Positions 1 to 6,794 are shown, counted from the stretch's first letter. The stretch is 19,692 bases of DNA from CAZQSL01 sp964595945 (GCA_964595945.1 CAZQSL010000065.1:1-19692); one strand, 5' to 3'. Made by a program: numbers and translations. The notes: a model not told the origin generated them from the letters alone.

Positions 1-88
1 CATACCTTTAGGTATGCTCCTTCGCAAGCGCCTTGATTACGGCCAAAAATCCGGCACAATTTTGCTATGTTTATTTTCTTCCAAACCC
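1..88 (-). other. Left-edge region, possible start of a next gene
   Basis: No complete gene is seen. Read on the minus strand, this lies just downstream of archease. It holds an AAGGAG motif (17-22) and an ATG exactly at the edge (3-1), 13 bases apart, so a further gene of the same operon may begin here and run out of the window. Positions 1-16 also form a short inverted repeat (CATACCT/AGGTATG with a 2-base centre). Because archease is the cofactor of the RNA ligase RtcB and the genes are often adjacent, rtcB would be a reasonable guess, but no coding sequence of it is visible here. Confidence 0.3.
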
Positions 89-493
89 TTAGAGATCGAA
101 ATAGACTGTTGTCGATAATTGATGCCCGTCCCGGATGATTTCCAACATGTGATAGGTGACAGCCTTGATTTCCGTGGCTTCGTCGATCCGTGAGAATTGC
201 ACGCCTTCGACAGTGGCTTCGATAGAGTCGTCGATGAGATATATTTGACTGGTAGATGTGAAAAAAAAATTACGTGTTTCAAAGAGATGCAGCAGACGCG
301 ACAGCCAGTCGACAATCAGCCCCTCGGGAGAATCGGCTGACAATGATATAGAATGCGTCGCAACCAGGCCTTCGGGGACAGAGCCAATGACGGCAAACAT
401 ACCATGAGCGGCGTCGGCGAACAGTTGTTCCTTACACCTGGCCGTGACTCTGATGCCCGTGTCGGCTGTGTGTTCAATCATTTGAAATGGCAT
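89..493 (-). CDS. Archease
   Basis: Archease is the small protein that promotes guanylylation and multiple turnover of the RNA ligase RtcB in RNA repair and tRNA ligation. The 134-residue length is normal for the family. The N-terminal motif EHTADTG (residues 7-13), the following LFADAAHGMF, the late EIKAVTYHML, and the C-terminal YFDL with its metal-binding-type Asp are all family hallmarks. The ATG start overlaps the end of the upstream DUF4127 gene by 20 bases, which suggests translational coupling. The ribosome-binding site is weak, as often in overlapping genes. Identification rests on motif recognition; no rtcB lies inside the window. Confidence 0.88.
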   Translation of the reverse strand: MPFQMIEHTADTGIRVTARCKEQLFADAAHGMFAVIGSVPEGLVATHSISLSADSPEGLIVDWLSRLLHLFETRNFFFTSTSQIYLIDDSIEATVEGVQFSRIDEATEIKAVTYHMLEIIRDGHQLSTTVYFDL

Positions 494-1970
494 TTTCGGT
501 CACTTTGCAACTGATGTTGAGTTCGACATCCGCTTCGAAAAGACGGCGCCACGGGAAGACGGCCTTTTTGAGGATCATATCCGAAACAGTCGTCGAAAAG
601 TTGCCGGAGGGAGTAAGTGAGAAACGTGTTCCGGATACTCTTTTCGAGAAAGAATCGGTAATGGCGAACATGCGCCTGAAAAGAATGGCGTCGGCGCTGC
701 GCGGGTTTTCAAAAGCGAGGTGTCCGTCGATGGCGCGCGCGACTTCATCGCGCGCCATGTTGGCAAACAGATGATCATCGGCAAGCCGCCACGTAAGATA
801 TCGGATTGCGGCGGAGGCCCTTCTGGCGTCCCATGCACCGCCGCAGAGCGTGGCGGCTGAGTGGGCAATGACTGTGCCGGTGGAGTTGCCTGCGGTGTTC
901 CACCCGGCATACGAGAGTAGACGATAGAATATCTTGCGATCGAGAAGGGCATCGATGAACTGTGGACATGCCGCGTTGCTGTGCCAGATGTCGGGGATTG
1001 AGACAGCCCGGCCGGCGTCGATATGTTCCGTGAGTCTGGAAAGGAATTTATCCAGAACTTCAGGCGGAGGGGCAGGGGCGGGTGCTGGTGAAGCTTTTAT
1101 CTGGTCGAGGAAAATATCTCCACCACTGCCGCTGAATGGCATGATGATAAAATCGGCTGCTTCGGGAGATGTGACGGCAGTGCAGGAGACGGATTGTGCC
1201 TGAGCCGTGATATTTTCACCCAGAGGGATGGGCTCGTACGGACGTATGTCCGAAAGTGCAGCGGCATCAGCGTCGATAAAGACCGAAAAATGTTTTCCGG
1301 CGTTGGTGGCGGCGGCACGAGCGGCGCAGAGTGCGCAAAGCTCGTCAGTGCCAGCGGTAAGGTGGAACCTGTCGCCAAGCGAAGCCCCTTTGTCGCGTAG
1401 CGCCATGATTTCGCCAGCAAAGGGATTGCCAGCAGCGGTATCTTCCTTGCCGGTGAGCAGGAAATCGAATCTGCCGGCGGCAAGTTGTTCGATGAGATGG
1501 AGATTGAGAGCGTGATTGCGTTCGCGGACAGGGTCGGACGGCTGGTCGGGGTCACCCATGCGTTGCAGCCACAGGGCGAGTGTTTTTTCGTCGGTAGCCG
1601 TGACCGAATCGCGAAGGATAGTGCTGAATATGTATGTTTTGGCATTCGTGGTGGATGAAGTGATATCGAGAACTGAGTCGATGCGGGCGGCAGCGGATGC
1701 AAATTTGATCTGGGGCTTGCGTGACTGCACGAGGCCCCCGTATGCGATCATATCGGCGGAAATGATTATGTCAATAGGATATCGGCGTCGCTGGAGTGCT
1801 TCGATGAGCCATTCGATGATCGCCCCGATGTCAGCGGCCTGTCTGAATCTGCCGAGGAGTTCGATGGGAGGCAGCAGGGTGCGGAATCCCGCTGTGGCGG
1901 CTACTGCGACAGGTAGCCGGGTGTTAACGGGGCGGCTGTCGAGTGGTATGATGATCAGATTTTCTTTCAT
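474..1970 (-). CDS. DUF4127 family protein
   Basis: The protein is 498 residues from the chosen start. It matches the DUF4127 family, which typically opens with a short strand followed by PLDSRP; here IIIPLDSRPVN is at residues 6-16, and further family-like segments include ISADMIAYGGLVQSR and LTGKEDTAAG. No biochemical function is established for the family to my knowledge. No signal peptide or membrane segment is evident, so it is probably cytosolic. The frame stays open to 2111, but that start would lie inside lspA, adds an unrelated basic segment and has no ribosome-binding site; the ATG at 1970 puts the family N-terminus at the right place. It ends in TGA inside the start of archease. 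It is probably co-transcribed with lspA (82 bases upstream) and archease. Confidence 0.82.
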   Translation of the reverse strand: MKENLIIIPLDSRPVNTRLPVAVAATAGFRTLLPPIELLGRFRQAADIGAIIEWLIEALQRRRYPIDIIISADMIAYGGLVQSRKPQIKFASAAARIDSVLDITSSTTNAKTYIFSTILRDSVTATDEKTLALWLQRMGDPDQPSDPVRERNHALNLHLIEQLAAGRFDFLLTGKEDTAAGNPFAGEIMALRDKGASLGDRFHLTAGTDELCALCAARAAATNAGKHFSVFIDADAAALSDIRPYEPIPLGENITAQAQSVSCTAVTSPEAADFIIMPFSGSGGDIFLDQIKASPAPAPAPPPEVLDKFLSRLTEHIDAGRAVSIPDIWHSNAACPQFIDALLDRKIFYRLLSYAGWNTAGNSTGTVIAHSAATLCGGAWDARRASAAIRYLTWRLADDHLFANMARDEVARAIDGHLAFENPRSADAILFRRMFAITDSFSKRVSGTRFSLTPSGNFSTTVSDMILKKAVFPWRRLFEADVELNISCKVTENAISND

Positions 1971-2052
1971 TATCGATATAATGTTTCGGGGCTTGTCAGG
2001 CTGCCCGGTTCCTTTCAGGAAAAGTGTGTGGTCGAGTGCGCGAGGCCGGGGG

Positions 2053-2622
2053 TCATTTTTCTCGTTGTTTTTGCCGTGGTGATTGTTTGCGCTTGATGGA
2101 GGTCTCTTCATTTTTTGAAGATTCTGCGGGTAGTGCGCGGAGGGTTGCGATGGCGAAAAGTGCCGCTCCGGCGACTATGTAGACATCAGCGAGATTGAAA
2201 TCAGGCCATGAGTATCTGCCGATGTGCAGGCGGACGAAATCGAAGACTCCGGTCGAAAAGACGCGTTCGTAAAGATTGCCGAGCGCTCCGCCGGCAAGGA
2301 GCGATACAGCTACGGATTCGGTGTCGAATCTGTCGTTATTTCTGATGAGGAACAGCATTATGGCGACCAGTATAACATTCGGGAGAGCGACGATCATCCT
2401 GGGGAGGGAGTCGAACATGCTGAAAGCGACTCCCGTATTGAGCGAGTGGACGATGTCAAGTACCGGCAGCAGGGGCAACACTGTGTCTGGCGATGGCACG
2501 GCGAGTCTGCGGACAAGGGCTTTTGACAGTAAATCGGTCAGAGCGAAAGCGGCAGTAATCGCGGCAAACGATGTCCTGAAGAAAGCTTTTTTTGTAATGT
2601 ACTTCTGTTTGAAAGGTCTCAA
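2053..2622 (-). CDS. lspA: Lipoprotein signal peptidase (signal peptidase II)
   Basis: This inner-membrane aspartyl protease cleaves the signal peptide of prolipoproteins after lipidation by Lgt. The 189-residue product shows the conserved early Asp/Lys (D30, K34), the N-x-G-x-A-F-S motif (NTGVAFS, residues 62-68), GGALGNLYERV (111-121), and the two catalytic aspartates in GVFDF (D128) and FNLADVYI (D146). Four hydrophobic segments fit the family topology. The start is TTG, preceded by GAGG about 10 bases upstream; no ATG is suitably placed. A basic, lysine/arginine-rich tail of about 25 residues follows the last membrane segment and is longer than usual. First gene of a likely lspA-DUF4127-archease operon behind the promoter at 2682-2710. 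Confidence 0.93.
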   Translation of the reverse strand: MRPFKQKYITKKAFFRTSFAAITAAFALTDLLSKALVRRLAVPSPDTVLPLLPVLDIVHSLNTGVAFSMFDSLPRMIVALPNVILVAIMLFLIRNNDRFDTESVAVSLLAGGALGNLYERVFSTGVFDFVRLHIGRYSWPDFNLADVYIVAGAALFAIATLRALPAESSKNEETSIKRKQSPRQKQREK

Positions 2623-2681
2623 GTATATCTCGCCTCAGTCTTGATGTGGCGCCGCCAAGCAGATGCCGACACCTTCGCGAT

Positions 2682-2710
2682 ATTATAGGATGAAAGGAGC
2701 ACAAAAACAA
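2682..2710 (-). promoter_or_regulatory. Putative sigma70-type promoter for lspA
   Basis: On the minus strand there is a perfect TATAAT (2682-2687) 17 bases downstream of TTGTTT (2705-2710), giving a leader of about 50 bases before the TTG start of lspA. The -35 element overlaps the U-tract side of the HDOD terminator, so the two operons are packed with almost no spare DNA. Confidence 0.55.
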
Positions 2711-2738
2711 AAACCCGCTCGATGAAGGGAACGGGTTT
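2701..2738 (-). terminator. Rho-independent terminator after the HDOD gene
   Basis: On the minus strand AAACCCG (2738-2732) pairs with CGGGTTT (2717-2711) across a 14-base loop. The T-rich run TTTTTGTTTTTG follows. It lies about 25 bases beyond the HDOD stop codon. Confidence 0.75.
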
Positions 2739-2761
2739 CAGGGGGAATCGGCAAGAGAAAA

Positions 2762-3625
2762 TCATCGGGTCAGGGCGGCGATGATTTCGCCTGATGCCGC
2801 CATATCGGCCTTGATGAGCGGTTCGATGTTGCGTGGAAATTCCGGATCGAGTTTCATGGTTTCACGGGCGATCTGACTGATGTGGATCGGCTGGTACAGG
2901 CTTTCGTCGCCGCTGTAGCCGTAGCCGAGTATTTTTGCCCCGATATTTGCGATGTGGACGGCGCATGTGATCGGATAGAATGATTCGATGGGGCCGTGGT
3001 GATTGGTGATGGCATTGATTAGAGTCGATGGCAGATTATATTTTCGACCGATGATGCGGCCAGTTTCACAGTGGTTGAATCCCAGTTCCTGCATTTCAGC
3101 CTGGGCGAGGAAAATCTTGTCTTTTTTCACCACCTGAAATACCGGGGAATATTCCATCTGAAGTTTCTGGTCGAAGAGAATGACGCCAAGGTCGTGGAGC
3201 AGGCCGGCAGTGAATGCCTGTTCGGACAGCGATGGCATAACTGTGCGGATGATGCGCCGCGCGATGATCGAAGTGGCTATGCAGTGCTGCCAGAACGAAT
3301 TGACGTAAAGCCCCGAAAGTCCCTGGCCGTTGGAGAATGTCTTGATAAGGGTAACGCTCATCGCCAGATTTGCCGTGGCGTTGAATCCCAGCAGCACGAT
3401 AGCCTGTTTGAGGCTGTCGACCCTTTTGGGCTGGCCGAAAAACGCCGAGTTTGCAAGTCTCAGCACCTTGGTGGTGATGGACGGGTCATTAGATATCACA
3501 CGCTCGAGATCGGCGGCTGAAGATCGCGGGTCCTGCATGACCTGCATTATGCTGCCGAGAATGATCGGTAGAGTTGGCAACTCGTGTATTTTTTGAAATA
3601 CTCTCTGCGCTTTTGCTGAGTCCAT
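2762..3625 (-). CDS. HDOD domain signalling protein
   Basis: The 287-residue protein is essentially one HDOD domain, a degenerate relative of HD phosphohydrolases found in bacterial signalling and often linked to motility, cyclic-di-GMP or stress responses. The opening LPTLPIIL (17-24), ISNDPSITTKVLRLANSAFF (44-63) and LKQAIVLLGF (72-81) are typical. Unlike many HDOD proteins it keeps several HD-type ligands: H114, H144-D145 in GLLHDLG, H185 in NHCE, and H209-H210 in NHHG. Metal binding or residual catalysis is therefore possible. There is no fused kinase, GGDEF or receiver domain. An ATG with GAGGT upstream marks the start, and its own terminator closes the unit. Its partner is unknown; the flagellar genes 2 kb away make a motility role a guess only. 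Confidence 0.88.
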   Translation of the reverse strand: MDSAKAQRVFQKIHELPTLPIILGSIMQVMQDPRSSAADLERVISNDPSITTKVLRLANSAFFGQPKRVDSLKQAIVLLGFNATANLAMSVTLIKTFSNGQGLSGLYVNSFWQHCIATSIIARRIIRTVMPSLSEQAFTAGLLHDLGVILFDQKLQMEYSPVFQVVKKDKIFLAQAEMQELGFNHCETGRIIGRKYNLPSTLINAITNHHGPIESFYPITCAVHIANIGAKILGYGYSGDESLYQPIHISQIARETMKLDPEFPRNIEPLIKADMAASGEIIAALTR

Positions 3626-3716
3626 TTTTTACCTCGGTTTCAATGACTGAATCGAATGCTGATATGTTTTGTCGTGATCACGCGTCTTGGTGACGGCCGC
3701 AAAAAAGACTATCACG

Positions 3717-3745
3717 ATTATAATATCAGTTTACAGGAAAAAAAA
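3717..3745 (-). promoter_or_regulatory. Candidate -10 region for the HDOD gene
   Basis: A perfect TATAAT on the minus strand (3717-3722) lies about 90 bases upstream of the HDOD start, inside the AT-rich 3626-3873 spacer. The -35 position holds only a T run (3740-3745), so the assignment is weak. The rest of this spacer shows no coding signal. Confidence 0.28.
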
Positions 3746-3873
3746 GTTTCGGATAATAATTAATCGGGTATTTATAATCTCGTTTTTTTCAGTCAGATGA
3801 GACAATAGCGCCAATCCGGATGTCTGACGTATCTGAAGCGCATGGATTGACAATGGTCGCGATAGATGCGGGA

Positions 3874-4707
3874 TCAGAGGAAATCGAAATGTTTCGGTTC
3901 GAAATAGACCTTGTGACCGCTGACCTGAGTTGTCTTGTAAGCATTGATGGAGACTTCTTCGGAGTCGCTGTAGAAAACGCTGAAGGGAGTCTGGGTGAAG
4001 CAAAATATTATCGGCAGCAGTTCCGCCTTCGTTTTTGCCGAGGGTTCGACGAGATATGCCGTGTTTGTCGACTCGGTGAAGAACATTTGAGAGAGCGAGA
4101 GTGATGAGAAAAGTGGTGTGAACTGGTTGATGAAATCGGTGAAGAGACTGAACATCGCGCGGCGGTTTGCCGTGGCTTTTTCAGCTTTTGGGGAGATGAG
4201 GCCGACGGGGTTCATGTTCCAGGAGCCATTGGGTTCTTTCATGACAATCGGATCGGTTTTGAAGAGGGGTTTGCACTGGATGTTGAACCAGTGCTCGGGA
4301 CCGAAGAAATTGCCGTGGAGCTTGATCAGACCATCTTCGAGGAGTTCGTAGGTGAATGTGATGCCGGTGGGCAGACGGGTTTCGGCGATCTGGTATGGGT
4401 TGCGCCAGCGGCCGAGATAGCCGAGGTCGACTTTTTCACAAGAATATTTTTCGATGCGGAGGAGTACTTCCTTGATGACGTCGTAGTGTGTGGGTTGAGT
4501 GATTTCCTCTTTGATTTCCTTGAATTTTTCGGTGTCCCATGCTGATTCGTTGTAGATGACTCTGCCGAATTTGCTTATTTCGTCGGAGTGAGCGACCGCT
4601 TCGCGGACATCTCCGAGGTATATGTGCATAAAGCTGACGGATTCTTCGATAAAATGTGAAAAGCCTTCCTCGTCGCGGATATAGATTTCCCAGTGAAGCC
4701 GGTCCAT
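3874..4707 (-). CDS. Conserved-looking protein of unknown function, 277 residues
   Basis: I do not recognise this protein. It starts at an ATG with a good ribosome-binding site (AGGAG), uses codons like its neighbours and has no rival frame, so it is very probably expressed. It looks soluble: no signal peptide, no membrane segment. The N-terminal third is acidic and helical-looking (residues 1-90), and the middle has an aromatic, strand-rich stretch with HGNFFGPEHWFNIQ. The C-terminal half is rich in phenylalanine, with segments such as FTDFINQFTPLF and PIIFCFTQTPFSVFY, and ends KHFDFL. It stands alone between the HDOD and flagellin transcription units, behind its own promoter and a structured leader (4748-4796). 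No function is assigned. Confidence 0.72.
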   Translation of the reverse strand: MDRLHWEIYIRDEEGFSHFIEESVSFMHIYLGDVREAVAHSDEISKFGRVIYNESAWDTEKFKEIKEEITQPTHYDVIKEVLLRIEKYSCEKVDLGYLGRWRNPYQIAETRLPTGITFTYELLEDGLIKLHGNFFGPEHWFNIQCKPLFKTDPIVMKEPNGSWNMNPVGLISPKAEKATANRRAMFSLFTDFINQFTPLFSSLSLSQMFFTESTNTAYLVEPSAKTKAELLPIIFCFTQTPFSVFYSDSEEVSINAYKTTQVSGHKVYFEPKHFDFL

Positions 4708-4747
4708 TTTTGATCTCCTGTAGGCAGTGTCCTGTGGAGTGGCCGGG

Positions 4748-4796
4748 CGACTTGATCACAGGAGATAACAAATCCTGTGTGTCGTGGGTCAAGTCG
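4748..4796 (-). promoter_or_regulatory. Nested stem-loop in the leader of the 277-residue gene
   Basis: Two perfect nested inverted repeats: an outer 8-bp pair CGACTTGA/TCAAGTCG (4748-4755 and 4789-4796) and an inner 7-bp pair CACAGGA/TCCTGTG (4757-4763 and 4773-4779). The structure sits about 40 bases upstream of the start codon, between the candidate promoter and the ribosome-binding site. It could be an RNA leader structure or a DNA operator. It has no T run, so it is not a terminator. Confidence 0.5.
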
Positions 4797-4820
4797 AGCC
4801 ATCCGATATGTCACATTATC

Positions 4821-4848
4821 ATTTTAAGCGTTTTTTGCAAAGAGTAAA
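4821..4848 (-). promoter_or_regulatory. Candidate promoter for the 277-residue gene
   Basis: On the minus strand TTTACT (4848-4843) and TAAAAT (4826-4821) are separated by 16 bases in an AT-rich stretch. Transcription would start near 4814 and include the nested stem-loop in the leader. Confidence 0.4.
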
Positions 4849-4887
4849 TATGTCGCGCAATAAGGTAGTGCCAGGGAAATAAGGAAA

Positions 4888-4910
4888 GGCCCCGCCAGTG
4901 TGACGGGGCC
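4888..4910 (-). terminator. Terminator downstream of flagellin
   Basis: GGCCCCG (4910-4904 on the minus strand) pairs perfectly with CGGGGCC (4894-4888) around a 9-base loop, followed by TTTCCTTATTT. It lies about 80 bases past the flagellin stop and would end the flagellin transcript. The T run is interrupted, but the stem is strong. Confidence 0.75.
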
Positions 4911-4986
4911 TGAATTTCTCCTGCCCGCGATGATTAGTAGTAAGTTGCGGGTATTGATAATATTGATCACCCTAGAGAGGAAAGCC

Positions 4987-5832
4987 TTATCCGAGAAGTG
5001 CGTTCACGATGCTTGCCGGCTGCATGTTTGCCTGTGCGAGGATCGAAGTCGCCGCATTGGCAATGACCTGCATGCGTGTGTATTCGGTGATTTCATAAGC
5101 CATGTCGGCGTCACCCACAGCCGATACGACGGATGTGAGGTTGACTTCGACGGACTGGAGTTCTGACAGCTTTGACTGGAGATGGTTGATTTTCGAGCCG
5201 ATGGAGGCCATGTTGCCGGCCCAGTCGGCGATGGATGTGTCGAGTTCGCCGATGGCAGTGGTTGCATCTGCGACGGAGGCGAGAGTAGCCTGTGCCCATG
5301 AACCGCCGATGATGGCCGTATCGGTGCCTTCGTAGGTGATGTCATAGTCGTCAGTGGCGAGCGCGCCGGTCTGGATGACCATGAGGGTAGCATCGCTTGC
5401 GAGGGTGTCGCCCATGATGAGCTTGTCATTGTATTCGACACCTGTTGACATGGCTGTCGCGTCAGCGAGGATCGAAGCGTATTCGGCTGCGAGGGCCGTG
5501 GCCGTGGCGGTGTCCATGAGTGGGCTGTTTGCATATCTTACTGCCACGTCGCGGGCTGCGAGCATTTTGTCCATGAACTGACCGGCGTATGAGTCTACGG
5601 TCTGGAGGACGGAAATGCCTTCCTGTACGTTCTGCTGAAATCCGCGTGCTCCTGAGAGTGCGGCTTTCGATGTGTTGTAGAGGGAAATCGAGGTCGGATC
5701 GTCAGCGGCGCTTGTGAGTCTGCTGCCTGAGGAAATGTGGCTTGTCGCTTTTGCGATGTCTGATGAGAGTTTCTGGATCGATACTCTTGCGGAGATTGCT
5801 TCTGCGTTTGTGAGAATTGATGTGATTGACAT
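4987..5832 (-). CDS. fliC: Flagellin (short, divergent)
   Basis: This is the filament subunit secreted by the flagellar type III apparatus. The 281-residue protein keeps both conserved ends that form the filament core. The N-terminal half has the heptad-like SGSRLTSAADDPTSISLYN region (35-53), matching the family's SSG-x-R-(I/L)-N-S-A-A-D-D block. The C-terminus ends in ILAQANMQPASIVNALLG, a good match to the family's terminal helix. The central variable region is very short. There is no cysteine, as usual for flagellins. The ATG has a strong GGGAGG site (5840-5845) 7 bases upstream. It is the last gene of the fliW-csrA-small ORF-flagellin block and has its own terminator. The leader holds a hairpin with GGA in the loop, and the ribosome-binding site itself contains GGA, so repression by CsrA and relief by FliW are likely. 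Confidence 0.93.
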   Translation of the reverse strand: MSITSILTNAEAISARVSIQKLSSDIAKATSHISSGSRLTSAADDPTSISLYNTSKAALSGARGFQQNVQEGISVLQTVDSYAGQFMDKMLAARDVAVRYANSPLMDTATATALAAEYASILADATAMSTGVEYNDKLIMGDTLASDATLMVIQTGALATDDYDITYEGTDTAIIGGSWAQATLASVADATTAIGELDTSIADWAGNMASIGSKINHLQSKLSELQSVEVNLTSVVSAVGDADMAYEITEYTRMQVIANAATSILAQANMQPASIVNALLG

Positions 5833-5851
5833 GGTACTTCCTCCCTGGTGT

Positions 5852-5876
5852 TTTGCCCATAATCGTGATGGGCAAA
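5852..5876 (-). promoter_or_regulatory. 9-bp hairpin just upstream of the flagellin ribosome-binding site
   Basis: TTTGCCCAT (5876-5868 after inversion, minus strand) and ATGGGCAAA (5860-5852) form a perfect 9-bp stem with a 7-base loop, ending six bases before the GGGAGG site. It may stabilise the flagellin mRNA or space the two CsrA sites. It has no GGA of its own. Confidence 0.6.
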
Positions 5877-5885
5877 TGTGTGATT

Positions 5886-5902
5886 GAGGTTATCCTAACC
5901 TC
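5886..5902 (-). promoter_or_regulatory. Likely CsrA-binding hairpin in the flagellin leader
   Basis: On the minus strand (the mRNA sense) the sequence is GAGGTTA-GGA-TAACCTC: a perfect 7-bp inverted repeat with GGA in the loop and A before it. CsrA is known to prefer A(N)GGA exposed in a hairpin loop, with a second site over the ribosome-binding site. Here the second GGA lies in CAGGGAGGAAG at 5838-5847. The arrangement resembles the two-site flagellin leader known from Bacillus subtilis hag. Confidence 0.65.
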
Positions 5903-5953
5903 TATGACTGTATACAGGGCTGGGTGGGTTGCGCAAAGGGAAGAGACACCTCC

Positions 5954-5961
5954 GTATCGGC
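5954..5961 (-). promoter_or_regulatory. Weak candidate sigma28 -10 element for flagellin
   Basis: GCCGATAC on the minus strand differs by one base from the flagellar sigma factor's GCCGATAA. It is placed to start a transcript that includes the GGA hairpin at 5886-5902. The matching -35 region (TAAA) is not evident, so this is only a candidate. Confidence 0.25.
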
Positions 5962-6030
5962 GCGAAATTACCTTGCCAGCCACAAAGCACGGCAACGCGT
6001 ATGCGTAATGCCGCGCTTTGGTTGCAAATA

Positions 6031-6213
6031 TTACACGCTGATACTCAGGAGCCTGACTCTTGGCTCTATTATGGGAGTGATTATCTGATGACTCGGGTGG
6101 AGAGCCGGCTGGAGCTTTGCTATAAAGTCAGCGGCTGCGATTGTCCCGCCTACGATAGCGCCGGTGTTTTCACGCGGCATGGCGGACTGTCTGTTGATTT
6201 CCGTGATTGACAT
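6031..6213 (-). CDS. Small protein (60 residues) with a flagellin-like start region
   Basis: A 60-residue reading frame begins at an ATG behind a near-perfect ribosome-binding site (AGGAGG, 6221-6226, 7 bases upstream). Its leader and first codons closely repeat those of flagellin: both read AGGAGGAA, two bases, ACCATGTCAATCAC, then diverge, so both proteins start MSIT. After that the product resembles no flagellin I recognise. It has a small hydrophobic stretch (TGAIVGGTIAAADFIA, about 17-32) and a C-terminal half rich in Pro, Ile and His. A hairpin with ACGGA in its loop lies at 6270-6290. It could be a genuine small flagellar-regulon protein, or the decayed start of a second flagellin copy. 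It lies between csrA and flagellin on the same strand. Confidence 0.5.
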   Translation of the reverse strand: MSITEINRQSAMPRENTGAIVGGTIAAADFIAKLQPALHPSHQIITPIIEPRVRLLSISV

Positions 6214-6269
6214 GGTTATTCCTCCTGATTTTCGCAGATATCCAAAGCCGGTAAGGATATTCCGCGTAT

Positions 6270-6290
6270 GGGAGCTTCTCCGTTGCTCCC
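6270..6290 (-). promoter_or_regulatory. Likely CsrA-binding hairpin upstream of the small ORF
   Basis: On the minus strand GGGAGC (6290-6285) pairs with GCTCCC (6275-6270) around the 9-base loop AACGGAGAA, which carries the exact ANGGA motif (ACGGA). With the GGA in the small ORF's ribosome-binding site this mirrors the flagellin leader. The surrounding 6214-6500 gap shows no other convincing gene. Confidence 0.55.
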
Positions 6291-6500
6291 GGCATCCTCT
6301 GAATAGTATTGTTTTGTGCTCAGATGGATGTTTCTGACCGATGAAGGTATCTGTAAGTCTGTCCCGTTAGCCGACGGGTACATTGTCGCGGTTTTGCTTG
6401 TCGTAACAATTTGGAGCAATCCGCAAATGACTGATGATATTTCACTGATTACAGATATTATTTGTTTCAAGATACATTGGCATCGATGCCACGTTGCATG

Positions 6501-6758
6501 CTATTTTGTGTCTTTTTCGCCATCGGTAGCCGAGAGGACATTTTTGAACATATCGAACCCCTCTATTCTTCCGATGGCAGACACGGCTCGCAGATTTTCC
6601 TTTTTAATCTCTTCGTAAATTTCCTTGCGGTGCACGGGGATCATCTTGGGAGCCGTGATCCCGAGTTTTACTGTATCGCCATGGACCGCGATGATCTTGA
6701 TCTCTATGTCATCGCCGACCATTATGCTTTCTTCGATTTTTCTGGACAATACCAGCAT
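6501..6758 (-). CDS. csrA: Carbon storage regulator CsrA (RNA-binding translational repressor)
   Basis: CsrA is a small dimeric RNA-binding protein that binds GGA motifs in mRNA leaders and blocks ribosome access. The 85-residue product opens with MLVLSRK and has ESIMVGDDIEI (10-20), VKLGI (30-34) and PVHRKEIY (41-48). R44 of the RNA-binding surface is present, with L4 and R6. A C-terminal extension of some 20 residues beyond the core is a little longer than the E. coli protein. The ATG is preceded by GGGAGGG. It lies 36 bases downstream of fliW. Together with FliW and flagellin it forms the known partner-switch: FliW bound to flagellin frees CsrA to repress flagellin translation, and flagellin export returns FliW to inhibit CsrA. 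Confidence 0.96.
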   Translation of the reverse strand: MLVLSRKIEESIMVGDDIEIKIIAVHGDTVKLGITAPKMIPVHRKEIYEEIKKENLRAVSAIGRIEGFDMFKNVLSATDGEKDTK

Positions 6759-6794
6759 TGTCTTGCCCTCCCGGTCTGATAGCCGTCACAGCTT

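Noticed and set aside
1970..2111. N-terminal extension of the DUF4127 gene to 2111
   Set aside because: It would overlap lspA by 59 bases, lacks a ribosome-binding site, and puts a non-family basic segment before the PLDSRP motif.
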